From SIG440 sp045592585 (GTDB taxonomy: Bacteria; Bacillota; Clostridia; Monoglobales; Monoglobaceae), in contig JAZNVB010000099.1 in assembly GCA_045592585.1 (NCBI GenBank), positions 1 to 18,709 of the forward strand: DNA of 18,709 nucleotides, read 5' to 3'. How positions within the stretch are numbered: position 1 is the first letter of the stretch; every line of letters starts with the position of its first letter. The notes beneath the pieces are model-generated. The model did no database searches. It saw nothing but the letters and a program-made list of their open reading frames with translations, and had not been told where the DNA came from. The position numbers and the translations under genes were made by a program. This document shows, one piece after another, positions 1 to 7,210 of the stretch.

Positions 1-6
1 AATCTC

Positions 7-35
7 CCCGTCTTTTTGCGGTCCGGACTATTTTA
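7..35. repeat. 29-bp dispersed repeat, copy 1
   Basis: Matches the copy at 5291-5319 in 27 of 29 positions, with 20 identical consecutive bases (cccgtctttttgcggtccgg). Both copies sit 12 bases beyond the stop codon of a minus-strand gene. CCCG/CGGG and CCG/CGG segments could form a short stem, but no T-run follows on the transcribed strand, so I do not call it a terminator. Function unknown. Confidence 0.6.
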
Positions 36-47
36 ACAGCCCCAATT

Positions 48-2162
48 TTACAGTTCCAAAGCTTTACGATACTTTCCAATCTCTGAATCAATAACATATC
101 TCACCTGACGGATTTTCCATTCAAGGTGCCATTTGTCGGTCATATACAGCATTGAAGGCTCCCAGCCAAGTCGTGAATCGTGCTCAACAAGGGGTATTGT
201 ATCATTTACATTTTCAAGCTCTTTGTTAAGCAGGCTTTCCATCTGGTCATATATACTGCTGAGAAGCTCTTTGGTATCTGCAACATTCATTTTGCAAATG
301 AGCATATACCATTTTTTAGCATTTATACCTGTTTTAACACAGTTGGTTATAAAGTGTCCAAGCACCTTTAAATCCTGTGTTTTTTCATTCTCTGCAGGAA
401 GGTTATAAAGAAGCTTTGTTCCCTCTTCCATCAATTCAAGCATCTTTTCAAGAGATTTAACCTCTTCGCCTATTCTCATTCCTAAAGGTGAAATTCTGTC
501 GTCTGCTACGTTTCTGTAAGTCATTTCAACAATACGGCTTCCAAAATGCGCCTCGGGGTCAGAGGGCAGCATACAACCAAGTGGCTGGGGAAGTGCTTTA
601 CCTGTTGACAGATTAAAGGGATACGAAGGGCCAACACGGAATGCACCGTACTGGTCGGAATCGCAGGCGATATAGTGGCGTATAGCCTCGCTGTAAAGAG
701 CAAGAGCCTTGTCAATCGCCTCATAGTTTTCTTCGCCGTATTCCGAAACAAGGATTGTCTTTAACAGCTCCTCCATTGGCACTCTGGGTTCCATAAATGC
801 GTGCTTTGACAGCTTACTGATGATAGATGGAGTAAAACCAAAGTGATGACATTCCATAAGTCCCACAAGACCCCATTCATCATGAGCTTTAATCATATTT
901 TTGTACCTTCTCATCCACTGATATGGCATGGGCAGGTATGGCACAACGCCAATGTCCCAGGTAAGACCGCCTGAGTTAACCATAGAATAAAGTGGTATAT
1001 TATTTCTCTTTGCCGCAACAGCTTCGCTTGAGAAATATTTGCCCGGGCCCTCAAATGACAGGCTGTAATCTTCAATACGGCCAACGGCATTGCCATACTC
1101 TCTTCTTTCAGCCATTTCAAAGGTTGCCTGAACGCTTACATCTGTTGGAAGGCTGTCAATCAACTTTACTCTTGCATCTTCAGGCTGACCGCACCAGTTG
1201 TATGTCCAGAAAACAATGTCTGCATCGGGTCTGTATTTACGGATGATTTTCTTTATAAAGTTAAGCCAGATGGGATAGTCATAGCAGGGATACCAGCCTG
1301 CGCTGAACTTGCCTGTTGGAATTCCATCAACAACAGTGTCAAGGTGTGTTCCCTTTGAAATGTGGGGGTCATTACTTGGGAATTCAACCGATTCACCAAC
1401 CAATGTCACACCCTTAAGACCGGGACATTCACGGAACAGCTTGCCGTATGTACCTTCATAATATTCCTCTGCCGCAGGGTCTTCGGGGCTGACAGGGCTT
1501 TTCATATAGCTGTATGCATACACGTCAAGACCATACTTTGCCGCCCTTTGAATAAGCAGATTAAAGTTAACAAATCCGCAGGGAGTTTTGTTTACATCCT
1601 TTGCAAAAATAAGAATTGCATCTCTGCCCTCGTGTGCAACACGGGCAAGATATTCGTCGGGATATTCGTCAAGGCCGTAGCCCGAATGTATCATCTGTGG
1701 TGAGAACATAGGTTTTTTGGCAATCTTGCCATATTCCATAACAGGAGCCTTGGCAAAGGTCATTAAATCCTCGATATAATAAAGTGCCTGACCTGCACCC
1801 CTTTCATCAAAGGCAACAATATCAATACCGGCATCATCTGTTGTAATCATAAAGCCCTTGTATATGGCATATTCGCCCATATCTACGCCTTTATTTTCAG
1901 CCAAATCAATGCGTACCTGTGCCTCGCCGCCATATACAACGCCTGCATTAAGATTCATAGATACCTTAAGATAATCGGCAAAATCCAATGCCGCAGTTTT
2001 CAGCACTTCGCCTGCATTTTCAGGGATGCTGATGCTTATACTGCCTGAAAGTTCATATTCATTTTCCTTTTTTGTACGGTTTAAGTTGCGAATGTCCGCT
2101 TCGTGAACGGTAAGCAACCTCTTTCTGAAATCGTACTTGTTTTCTTTTCTTAACTGAGCCAT
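48..2162 (-). CDS. Large glycosidase-like protein next to nagA (704 aa)
   Basis: I do not recognise a named family with certainty. The chain (704 aa from the chosen start) has an N-terminal part of about 150 residues resembling the alpha/beta domain that precedes the barrel in hexosaminidase- and alpha-glucuronidase-type enzymes. A probable TIM-barrel part follows, with an Asp/Glu-poor but aromatic-rich core (segments such as GESVEF, SAGWYPCYDY, VFWTYNWCG, MECHHFGFTP), then a helical C-terminal third. There is no signal peptide, so it should act in the cytoplasm. It follows nagA 61 bases downstream on the same strand, so the natural guess is hydrolysis of an amino-sugar glycoside; this is inference from context. 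The ATG at 2162 is preferred because AGGAAGAGG lies just upstream. An in-frame ATG at 2195 is possible but would use part of a leader repeat shared with nagA. The classical GH20 Asp-Glu catalytic pair was not seen. Confidence 0.6.
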   Translation of the reverse strand: MAQLRKENKYDFRKRLLTVHEADIRNLNRTKKENEYELSGSISISIPENAGEVLKTAALDFADYLKVSMNLNAGVVYGGEAQVRIDLAENKGVDMGEYAIYKGFMITTDDAGIDIVAFDERGAGQALYYIEDLMTFAKAPVMEYGKIAKKPMFSPQMIHSGYGLDEYPDEYLARVAHEGRDAILIFAKDVNKTPCGFVNFNLLIQRAAKYGLDVYAYSYMKSPVSPEDPAAEEYYEGTYGKLFRECPGLKGVTLVGESVEFPSNDPHISKGTHLDTVVDGIPTGKFSAGWYPCYDYPIWLNFIKKIIRKYRPDADIVFWTYNWCGQPEDARVKLIDSLPTDVSVQATFEMAERREYGNAVGRIEDYSLSFEGPGKYFSSEAVAAKRNNIPLYSMVNSGGLTWDIGVVPYLPMPYQWMRRYKNMIKAHDEWGLVGLMECHHFGFTPSIISKLSKHAFMEPRVPMEELLKTILVSEYGEENYEAIDKALALYSEAIRHYIACDSDQYGAFRVGPSYPFNLSTGKALPQPLGCMLPSDPEAHFGSRIVEMTYRNVADDRISPLGMRIGEEVKSLEKMLELMEEGTKLLYNLPAENEKTQDLKVLGHFITNCVKTGINAKKWYMLICKMNVADTKELLSSIYDQMESLLNKELENVNDTIPLVEHDSRLGWEPSMLYMTDKWHLEWKIRQVRYVIDSEIGKYRKALEL

Positions 2163-2172
2163 TTGTCCTCTT

Positions 2173-2192
2173 CCTTTCACCTTTGTAAGAAT
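2173..2192 (-). repeat. 20-bp leader repeat, copy before the glycosidase-like gene
   Basis: On the minus strand this reads attcttacaaaggtgaaagg, identical to 3417-3436 upstream of nagA. Both copies lie just upstream of a translation start and contain AAAGGTG, a plausible ribosome binding site. A shared 5' leader suggests duplication or common post-transcriptional control of the two genes, but chance reuse of a ribosome-binding segment cannot be excluded. Confidence 0.55.
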
Positions 2193-2223
2193 CATCTTTA
2201 CCTTGTTAATTTAATGCCATATT

Positions 2224-3369
2224 TTAATATACCAATTCACCACGGAGCATAACCTTTTTTACATTGAATCTGTCATCCACAAACACCAGATCGGCTTTTT
2301 TGCCGATTTCAACCGAACCGATTTCATCATACATTCCAATCGCTTTTGCAGGGGATGCCGATGCCATTATAAATGCCTGTGCAATACCGCAGTTTGTGTG
2401 TGTCATAACATTGCGGCAGGCCTGATCCATAGTCATTTTGCTACCCGAAAGGCCGCCGTTTTTGTCAAAATTAAGGTCTTTGATGTTGCCGTATTTTTCG
2501 GGGTTCGGCTCGTTATCCGGCGTGCTGTCGGTAATAAGCACAACCCTTTCGACCCCTTTGCTGTGAACAACAAGCCTTTGATTAGCTGCCTGAACGTGAA
2601 TAGCACAGGAATCACTTATCATTTCGCAAAACACATCAGGGTTCTGCAGACCGTATTCGTCCACACCGCTGCCCCTTGTGCCTCCACTCAGGGGAGGAAG
2701 CACCGGATTTGCACAACCGTAATGGGTGAGAATTGCGGGGCGGTATTTACTGCCCATAGCACGAACCATATCAGGAGTTGCGTGGCTGTGGCCGATAGCA
2801 ATTTTAACATCAGGATTAACCTGACGTGCGTATTTCAAAAATTCAACAATCCCCTCTCTTTCAGGGGCAACCATCCATACCTTCACAAGGTCGCCTGCTT
2901 CGTCAACCAGGGGAACAAACCATTCGGGAGTCAGCTTTTCATCCCAGTCGTAAACCTCTTCTATTGAACCGTATTTTGCATTTTTATAAGGGCCTTCCAT
3001 ATACATTCCGCGAACGTTGCGGAGTTTGGGCAGATTTTCCCTTACAGTGCGGATTCCTTTTATAAGCCTTTCAAAACCGAAGTTGTAGGATGGGGTTGCC
3101 AGGATGGTGGTTTCGCCGTGTTTCAAGAAATGTTCGGCTGCAGGAATGGGGTCCACAGCCGTATGGCATCCGTCACCGCCGTGAACGTGAATGTCAACAA
3201 ATCCGGGCCCTACATATGCCCCCTCTGCATCGATTATTTCAGCGTCTTCAGGGATTTCAATATTCGCTCCAAAAGCAAGGATTTCTTCATCTTCTGTTAT
3301 AAGTGTGCCGTCCCAGATAATACCTGTTTCCAGCACAACCTGTGCGTTTATAATAGCTTTTTTGCTCAT
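2224..3369 (-). CDS. nagA: N-acetylglucosamine-6-phosphate deacetylase family protein
   Basis: Amidohydrolase of carbohydrate esterase family 9, 381 aa, a normal length for NagA. Members deacetylate GlcNAc-6-phosphate to glucosamine-6-phosphate plus acetate in the cytoplasm, the committed step of amino-sugar use. All expected metal or catalytic positions are visible: HVH at residues 61-63, EGP with Glu125, GHSH with His194, TH at His216 and the catalytic Asp281 in the LITDST segment. The region after His216 (HYGCANP) departs from the usual HLFNAM, so this is a divergent subfamily and the exact substrate is less certain. The start ATG has AAGAGGGAAA directly upstream. It is the first main gene of a two-gene unit with the glycosidase-like gene. 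A promoter lies at 3444-3472, and a 15-codon upstream ORF ends on its start codon. Confidence 0.88.
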   Translation of the reverse strand: MSKKAIINAQVVLETGIIWDGTLITEDEEILAFGANIEIPEDAEIIDAEGAYVGPGFVDIHVHGGDGCHTAVDPIPAAEHFLKHGETTILATPSYNFGFERLIKGIRTVRENLPKLRNVRGMYMEGPYKNAKYGSIEEVYDWDEKLTPEWFVPLVDEAGDLVKVWMVAPEREGIVEFLKYARQVNPDVKIAIGHSHATPDMVRAMGSKYRPAILTHYGCANPVLPPLSGGTRGSGVDEYGLQNPDVFCEMISDSCAIHVQAANQRLVVHSKGVERVVLITDSTPDNEPNPEKYGNIKDLNFDKNGGLSGSKMTMDQACRNVMTHTNCGIAQAFIMASASPAKAIGMYDEIGSVEIGKKADLVFVDDRFNVKKVMLRGELVY

Positions 3370-3413
3370 TTTCCCTCTTGCAGACCAAACGCCTTATGGG
3401 TTTTGTCTGCCAT
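3366..3413 (-). CDS. Possible 15-codon leader ORF coupled to nagA
   Basis: Reads MADKTHKAFGLQEGK followed by TGA. AAAGGTG lies eight bases upstream of its ATG, and its stop codon overlaps the nagA ATG (ATGA). The layout would allow translational coupling. It may be fortuitous, because nagA also has its own ribosome binding site inside this ORF and there is no obvious run of regulatory codons. Confidence 0.35.
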   Translation of the reverse strand: MADKTHKAFGLQEGK

Positions 3414-3416
3414 CCC

Positions 3417-3436
3417 CCTTTCACCTTTGTAAGAAT
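3417..3436 (-). repeat. 20-bp leader repeat, copy before nagA
   Basis: Identical to 2173-2192. It lies between the nagA promoter and the leader ORF and supplies the leader ORF's ribosome binding site. Confidence 0.55.
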
Positions 3437-3443
3437 TACCTTC

Positions 3444-3472
3444 ATTCTAGCAGAAAAGATTGCCCTTGTAAA
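3444..3472 (-). promoter_or_regulatory. Sigma-A-type promoter of the nagA unit
   Basis: On the minus strand: TTTACA at 3472-3467, 17-base spacer, TAGAAT at 3449-3444. Each box matches the consensus in 5 of 6 positions. The -35 box lies inside the palindrome at 3460-3478. The leader to nagA is about 70 bases. Confidence 0.65.
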
Positions 3473-3478
3473 GGGCAA
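3460..3478 (-). terminator. Palindrome after spoVB: terminator and/or nagA operator
   Basis: TTGCCCTT-TAC-AAGGGCAA is a perfect 8-bp dyad, 31 bases beyond the flippase stop codon. On the minus strand it is followed by TCTTTTCT, so it could terminate the flippase transcript. It also covers the nagA -35 box, so it could equally be a repressor operator. The sequence alone does not decide. Confidence 0.5.
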
Positions 3479-3508
3479 AATCCATCATTTTCAAAGAAAC
3501 TTTTTCGT

Positions 3509-5038
3509 TTATTTATTAAGGAACATTCTATCCCTGAACCAGCACATATCCTGCCTTAAAGTCTTATATAAACAGGAGCTGAAAAGTATGTAAACCGCCA
3601 CAGTAAAAGCCATTGCCGAAAGGTGCGAAGATACAGACGTTCCCTGGGGAAAAAAGGTGTAAAATGACTGCAACGTGATAAGACACGCCGCTGCTGTTAA
3701 TATGTGGCGCAGCAGCCATCCCGAAAGCTCAAACCGCATCTTTGCAGAACGCATTACCTGACTGTAAGTGTGATACACAGTAAAAATGTTGCTGATAATT
3801 ATAACAAAGAACAGCGCTTTTATTCCAAGCTTGGGCACAAGCAGATAAATAAGGGCAAGCCTTAAAACCGAGTCGGAAAGGCTGTATACAAGGAGTGCTG
3901 TTTGCTTTCCCAGACCGTTAAGGATTCCGCAGGAAACCGAGTCTAAAAACATTACAGGTGCAAGTAGTGCAATTATCCGCACCGACCGCGCAATCTGCGG
4001 GGCAGAATACACCCACACAGACAGCTCCTTTGCAAATGCCACAAAAACCGTACAAACCAGAAAACCGCCAAAAAGAGTAAACCGCAAAATCCGTGCAATC
4101 AACGTTTTAAGACGGGTTTTATCGGTCATTCCCTGAGCTCTTGATATTTCGGGAACAAGCAGGGTAAAAAACGAAGACATCAGCGACAAGGGAAACACAA
4201 TAAGGGGCAAAACCATTCCCTTTATGCTGCCGTATTCGCTTAAAGCAAGGCTTTGTTCAAGGCCCGATTTGCGTAGCCCCGAAAGTATCAGAACATCCTC
4301 CTGCATCCTTAAAAACGAACCAAGCAGAGATGATGTCATTGCAGGCAGAGCAATACGGGCAAGGGCAGGCAGAGGATTTTTAACATCGGTTAAAGGGTTA
4401 TCCGAAAGAGTGGTTTTTACATAAAACGCCGTCAGATACAAACAGGACGAAAATTCTCCGATTGTAATGCCCAGGAACACCGCTTCACAGCCGTGAACTA
4501 TCCCTTTGGGCAGCCAGATATTTAAAAGATATGTAATAACGGTGATTTTTACCGCCTGCTCTAAAAATTCGGAAGATGCAGGGATAAAAACCCTTCTTGA
4601 TGCATAAAAATACCCCTTTATGCAATAGGAAATGCTCATAAACAAAATGCTCGGGGCAAGAAAGATAATGCTGTTTTGTGTTCGTGGCTCTTTTAAAAAG
4701 CCTCCGGCAATCTGCGGGGCAAAAATGCAAGCCGCAAATATAACGGCAGAGCTTAGCACCAACACAGAAACAAGCGCCGCCGTCATGGTTTTTTTAATTC
4801 CGCCACGGTCTTTTTTCGCATACAGCGCCGAAACGGTTTTAGAAACCGCAACCCCCAATCCACCCGTGGCAAAGGTAAGGATAAGTCCGTGAAAAGAAAA
4901 AACCAGTGAAAAAAGTCCCATTCCTTCACTGCCCAATCTTGTTGAATAATAGGCACGGAACAGAAAGTCCACTGTTTTTGCAAAAATTCCGGAAATCATC
5001 AAACCGGCAGCACTGCGAAGAATATTCTGCTTGGACAA
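3509..5038 (-). CDS. spoVB: SpoVB-like polysaccharide (lipid II-type) flippase
   Basis: Polytopic membrane protein of the MOP/MviN-PST superfamily, 509 aa, close to the size of Bacillus SpoVB, with about 12-14 hydrophobic segments along its whole length. The N-terminal stretch KQNILRSAAGLMISGIFAK, followed by FRAYYSTRLGSEGMG and later by a GLG-AVSKTVSALYA segment, is characteristic of the SpoVB/YkvU branch. Family members move lipid-linked precursors across a membrane; SpoVB is needed for spore cortex synthesis. I choose the TTG at 5038 because AAAGAGGTGG ends five bases before it. The open frame continues upstream to 5212, but that part reads through a structured dispersed repeat and is not flippase-like. 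An ATG at 5065 is the other alternative. Several paralogues of this family occur in clostridia, so SpoVB itself is likely but not proven. Confidence 0.8.
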   Translation of the reverse strand: MSKQNILRSAAGLMISGIFAKTVDFLFRAYYSTRLGSEGMGLFSLVFSFHGLILTFATGGLGVAVSKTVSALYAKKDRGGIKKTMTAALVSVLVLSSAVIFAACIFAPQIAGGFLKEPRTQNSIIFLAPSILFMSISYCIKGYFYASRRVFIPASSEFLEQAVKITVITYLLNIWLPKGIVHGCEAVFLGITIGEFSSCLYLTAFYVKTTLSDNPLTDVKNPLPALARIALPAMTSSLLGSFLRMQEDVLILSGLRKSGLEQSLALSEYGSIKGMVLPLIVFPLSLMSSFFTLLVPEISRAQGMTDKTRLKTLIARILRFTLFGGFLVCTVFVAFAKELSVWVYSAPQIARSVRIIALLAPVMFLDSVSCGILNGLGKQTALLVYSLSDSVLRLALIYLLVPKLGIKALFFVIIISNIFTVYHTYSQVMRSAKMRFELSGWLLRHILTAAACLITLQSFYTFFPQGTSVSSHLSAMAFTVAVYILFSSCLYKTLRQDMCWFRDRMFLNK

Positions 5039-5071
5039 AAAAACCACCTCTTTAATATATATCATAAAGAG

Positions 5072-5210
5072 GTCAATTTTATTCGCACCAACTTTAGGGA
5101 TAGGGAAAATTGATTTGGAACACACAAACCGAGCCAAAGCCAAAGCTTTGGGATACCCGAAGGTGTACTTGTGTACACCGAGTGGCGAGGTTTGCGCGTA
5201 GCAAAAAGAC
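5072..5210 (-). repeat. Structured dispersed repeat upstream of spoVB
   Basis: A compact palindromic block. The outer arms CAAACC (5125-5130) and GGTTTG (5189-5194) enclose the perfect palindrome CCAAAGCTTTGG (5140-5151) and the hairpin GGTGTAC-TTGT-GTACACC (5162-5179). In the flippase frame it encodes a low-quality peptide containing SPLGVHKYTFGYPKALALA, a type of spurious N-terminal extension I associate with dispersed repeats in clostridial genomes (recollection, not searched). It could act as an RNA leader or be a small non-autonomous element. Confidence 0.5.
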
Positions 5211-5221
5211 AATAAAAACAG

Positions 5222-5244
5222 AAAAACCGCAAAATGCGGTTTTT
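5222..5244 (-). terminator. Rho-independent terminator after the cytidylate-kinase-like gene
   Basis: AAAAACCGCA-AAA-TGCGGTTTTT: a perfect 10-bp stem with a three-base loop. On the minus strand it is followed by TTTTTCTGTTTTT. It lies about 90 bases beyond the stop codon of the upstream gene. Confidence 0.75.
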
Positions 5245-5290
5245 CAACATTATATATTTTTTATACTAATTTACATTCTATTTTAACTGT

Positions 5291-5319
5291 CCCGTCTTTT
5301 TGCGGTCCGGGCAATTTTA
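5291..5319. repeat. 29-bp dispersed repeat, copy 2
   Basis: 27/29 identical to bases 7-35, again 12 bases beyond a minus-strand stop codon. On the minus strand it precedes the terminator at 5222-5244. Confidence 0.6.
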
Positions 5320-5331
5320 CCATCCCTGCTG

Positions 5332-5961
5332 TTAATCATGGAAGTATGCTTCTCTTTTAGCAATATAGTCCACAAGAATTTTAACACATTCTTCCTGGGT
5401 CAAATCAGCGGTATTAAGGCACAGGTCGTAGTTCTTAACATCGCCCCAGGTTTTGTTGGTATAGAAGTTATAATAATTTGCACGGCGTTTATCTGCCTTA
5501 TTAACTGCTGAAATTGCTTCCTTCTCGGTCATACCGTCACGTTCCATAAGGGTTTTGATACGATGCTCCTCGTCTGCACAAAGGAACAAACGGATAAGGT
5601 GCGGATGGTCACGCAGGATATAGTCGGCACAGCGCCCTACAATAATACAGGGGCCCTCGTCAGCAATAGACCTGATAACATCTGCCTGAATTTTAAAAAT
5701 ATTGTCGCCGTTTAACATATCGTTATACTGATAATAAAGACCTTTAGTTGACTGAACGCCCATAACCAGCGAATACAGCAAGCTGTGGGTTGGTTTTTCT
5801 TCAACTCCGTCAAAAAGATGCTCGCTAAGACCGCTGTCTTTTGCTGTGCGTGCAATCAGTGCTTTGTCATAAAATGGAATTCCAAGCTGTTCGGCAAGAG
5901 CTTTTCCAATAAGTTTTCCGCTTGAACCAAGCTGTCTTCCTAAAGTAATAATAGATTTCAT
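5332..5961 (-). CDS. Cytidylate kinase-like family protein
   Basis: A 209-aa P-loop protein of the cytidylate-kinase-like group (AAA_26 type). The nucleotide-binding loop GRQLGSSGKLIGKALA lies at residues 8-23. It is followed by a FYDKALI segment as in CMP kinase, a central IIVGRCADYIL strand-loop at about 106-116, and an Arg/Lys-rich lid region (ADKRRANYYNFYTNKTWGD). True Cmk proteins phosphorylate CMP/dCMP in the cytoplasm; the substrate of this subgroup is not established. The ATG is preceded by AAAGGCAGGG at nine bases. It has its own promoter overlapping the end of spoIID and its own terminator, so it is probably monocistronic. Confidence 0.8.
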   Translation of the reverse strand: MKSIITLGRQLGSSGKLIGKALAEQLGIPFYDKALIARTAKDSGLSEHLFDGVEEKPTHSLLYSLVMGVQSTKGLYYQYNDMLNGDNIFKIQADVIRSIADEGPCIIVGRCADYILRDHPHLIRLFLCADEEHRIKTLMERDGMTEKEAISAVNKADKRRANYYNFYTNKTWGDVKNYDLCLNTADLTQEECVKILVDYIAKREAYFHD

Positions 5962-6060
5962 AGAGTGATACCCTGCCTTTCTTTATATAATGAAGAATGA
6001 ATAGTGAATAATTATGGGGGAAAATTGCTGTGGCGATTTTCTTTCATTCTTTCTAAGTTA

Positions 6061-6089
6061 ATTATAGCATATTTTTTACATTTTGACAA
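6061..6089 (-). promoter_or_regulatory. Sigma-A-type promoter of the cytidylate-kinase-like gene
   Basis: Minus strand: TTGTCA at 6089-6084, 17-base spacer, perfect TATAAT at 6066-6061. The -35 box lies inside the last codons of spoIID. The untranslated leader is about 95 bases and includes an AT-rich gaatgaatagtgaataatta segment. Confidence 0.65.
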
Positions 6090-7035
6090 TTTGTATATTT
6101 GTATAATAATGTTGAAGAATTTCTGTATATTTTTTCCCGTTTTTTGCCATTTCATTGGCTCCTGACTGACTCATACCAACACCGTGACCGTAACCCACAA
6201 CGTCAAATGCGACCTTTCCGTCCGAAACCGTCACGGTAAAATTAGCAGATTTCAGCCCGAATATACTGCGCACTTCCTTGCCCTTGAAGGTTTTTCCGCA
6301 AATGGTAATTTCCGCAACACTTCCGCCCTGGGTCCGTTTTGGCACAGAAACTGACGGCGCACCGTCTTTTTGAACACTTCCCACATAAGGGGTTATCTTT
6401 GAATAAAACTCATCAAAGGTAAACTCCGCCGTTGAGTGATAGTTTGTACCCTTTTCATCCTCGGGGCTTTCAACCGACCGCAGATAGGGCAGACTTGCAC
6501 TCCACACATCCTCAGAATTTTCGGTCTTTCCGCCGCTTGTGGCAAAGAAAAACGCCTCTACCACCGCATCTTCATATATCATATACTCGCCGCAGGTATC
6601 CTTAACCGCTGATTTAAGTTTTTCCCAATACTTTTTACGTTCATTGGATTTCCATTTTCCCTCTGCCTGACTTTTCGACAGCCACCCCTTGCAATGGGTG
6701 GAATCGGTGCAAATTGTGGCTTCGGGATGCTGAGCATTGGGAGCATTCATTTTGCTTAAAATATAGCTTCGTGCCGCCACTGCCTGAGCCTTCAGTGCCT
6801 CGGAATCATACGCCGCAGGCATTTCTGCCGCAAGAACTCCCACTAAATGCTCCTCCAGCCCCACCGATGACACCTTGCCCGTTTTAACATCAAGGCAGGT
6901 AACAGTTACCTCCTCCGCACTATTCCCATATGCTCCATTTGCCTCTTGCGGTGCAACCGTTCGCGGCAGGCACAAGGCAAGCAAAACAGGAAAAAGCAAA
7001 ATCACCGATATCAAAAAAACTGTTATATACTTCAT
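6076..7035 (-). CDS. spoIID: Stage II sporulation protein D (lytic transglycosylase)
   Basis: A SpoIID/LytB-family protein of 319 aa, about the usual size. SpoIID cleaves peptidoglycan glycan strands as part of the DMP complex that drives engulfment of the forespore. Seen here: an N-terminal membrane anchor (YITVFLISVILLFPVLLALCL); the catalytic glutamate in AAEMPAAYDSEALKAQAVAAR (Glu71); a His-x5-Cys-x5-Cys set (His102, Cys108, Cys114) like the zinc site of the Clostridioides difficile enzyme; the ATSGGKTENSEDVW segment; and the C-terminal GHGVGMSQSGA motif. The start at 7035 is chosen because AAAGGA lies eight bases upstream; ATG 7041 and GTG 7053 are in-frame alternatives. A sigma-E-type promoter lies just upstream, as expected for this mother-cell gene. 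Confidence 0.93.
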   Translation of the reverse strand: MKYITVFLISVILLFPVLLALCLPRTVAPQEANGAYGNSAEEVTVTCLDVKTGKVSSVGLEEHLVGVLAAEMPAAYDSEALKAQAVAARSYILSKMNAPNAQHPEATICTDSTHCKGWLSKSQAEGKWKSNERKKYWEKLKSAVKDTCGEYMIYEDAVVEAFFFATSGGKTENSEDVWSASLPYLRSVESPEDEKGTNYHSTAEFTFDEFYSKITPYVGSVQKDGAPSVSVPKRTQGGSVAEITICGKTFKGKEVRSIFGLKSANFTVTVSDGKVAFDVVGYGHGVGMSQSGANEMAKNGKKYTEILQHYYTNIQIVKM

Positions 7036-7067
7036 ATCCATTGTCCTTTGCACATATTTTTACCTTA

Positions 7068-7096
7068 ATTGTATGATGGCAAAACACAAAATATGA
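7068..7096 (-). promoter_or_regulatory. Sigma-E-type promoter of spoIID
   Basis: On the minus strand: TCATATT at 7096-7090, 14-base spacer, CATACAAT at 7075-7068. This is close to the Bacillus/Clostridium sigma-E consensus (ATATT near -35, CATACAAT near -10). It starts transcription about 25-30 bases before the spoIID start. Confidence 0.7.
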
Positions 7097-7114
7097 GAAT
7101 TTTTTCTAAAATGC

Positions 7115-7143
7115 TTGACAAGGTGATTTATTTGTAATATAAT
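7115..7143 (+). promoter_or_regulatory. Consensus sigma-A promoter of rpsF-ssb-rpsR
   Basis: TTGACA at 7115-7120, 17-base spacer, TATAAT at 7138-7143, all consensus. The predicted start of transcription is near 7150, giving a leader of about 60 bases. Confidence 0.85.
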
Positions 7144-7159
7144 CTATTGGTTAGTAAAT

Positions 7160-7199
7160 TCCTTACTTTCGGCATGCCGAAAGTCAAAGTCCATAAGGA
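7160..7199 (+). promoter_or_regulatory. rpsF leader hairpin, candidate S6:S18 autoregulatory site
   Basis: The perfect palindrome actttcggcatgccgaaagt (7165-7184) gives a 7-8-bp hairpin with a CAUG loop. Outside it, TCCTTA (7160-7165) can pair with TAAGGA (7194-7199), which is the core of the rpsF Shine-Dalgarno sequence. A folded leader would hide the ribosome binding site. S6:S18 is known to bind a CCG-containing structure in its own mRNA leader in many bacteria; CCG is present here, but I cannot confirm the exact consensus. Confidence 0.5.
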
Positions 7200-7210
7200 G
7201 GTGAAATGAA

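Noticed and set aside
2398..2967. Plus-strand ORF of 189 codons opposite nagA
   Set aside because: Antisense shadow of nagA, with composition typical of a reversed coding frame.
5039..5212. Genuine N-terminal extension of the SpoVB-like protein
   Set aside because: The extension reads through palindromic repeat DNA, is not membrane- or family-like, and an almost ideal ribosome binding site precedes the internal TTG.
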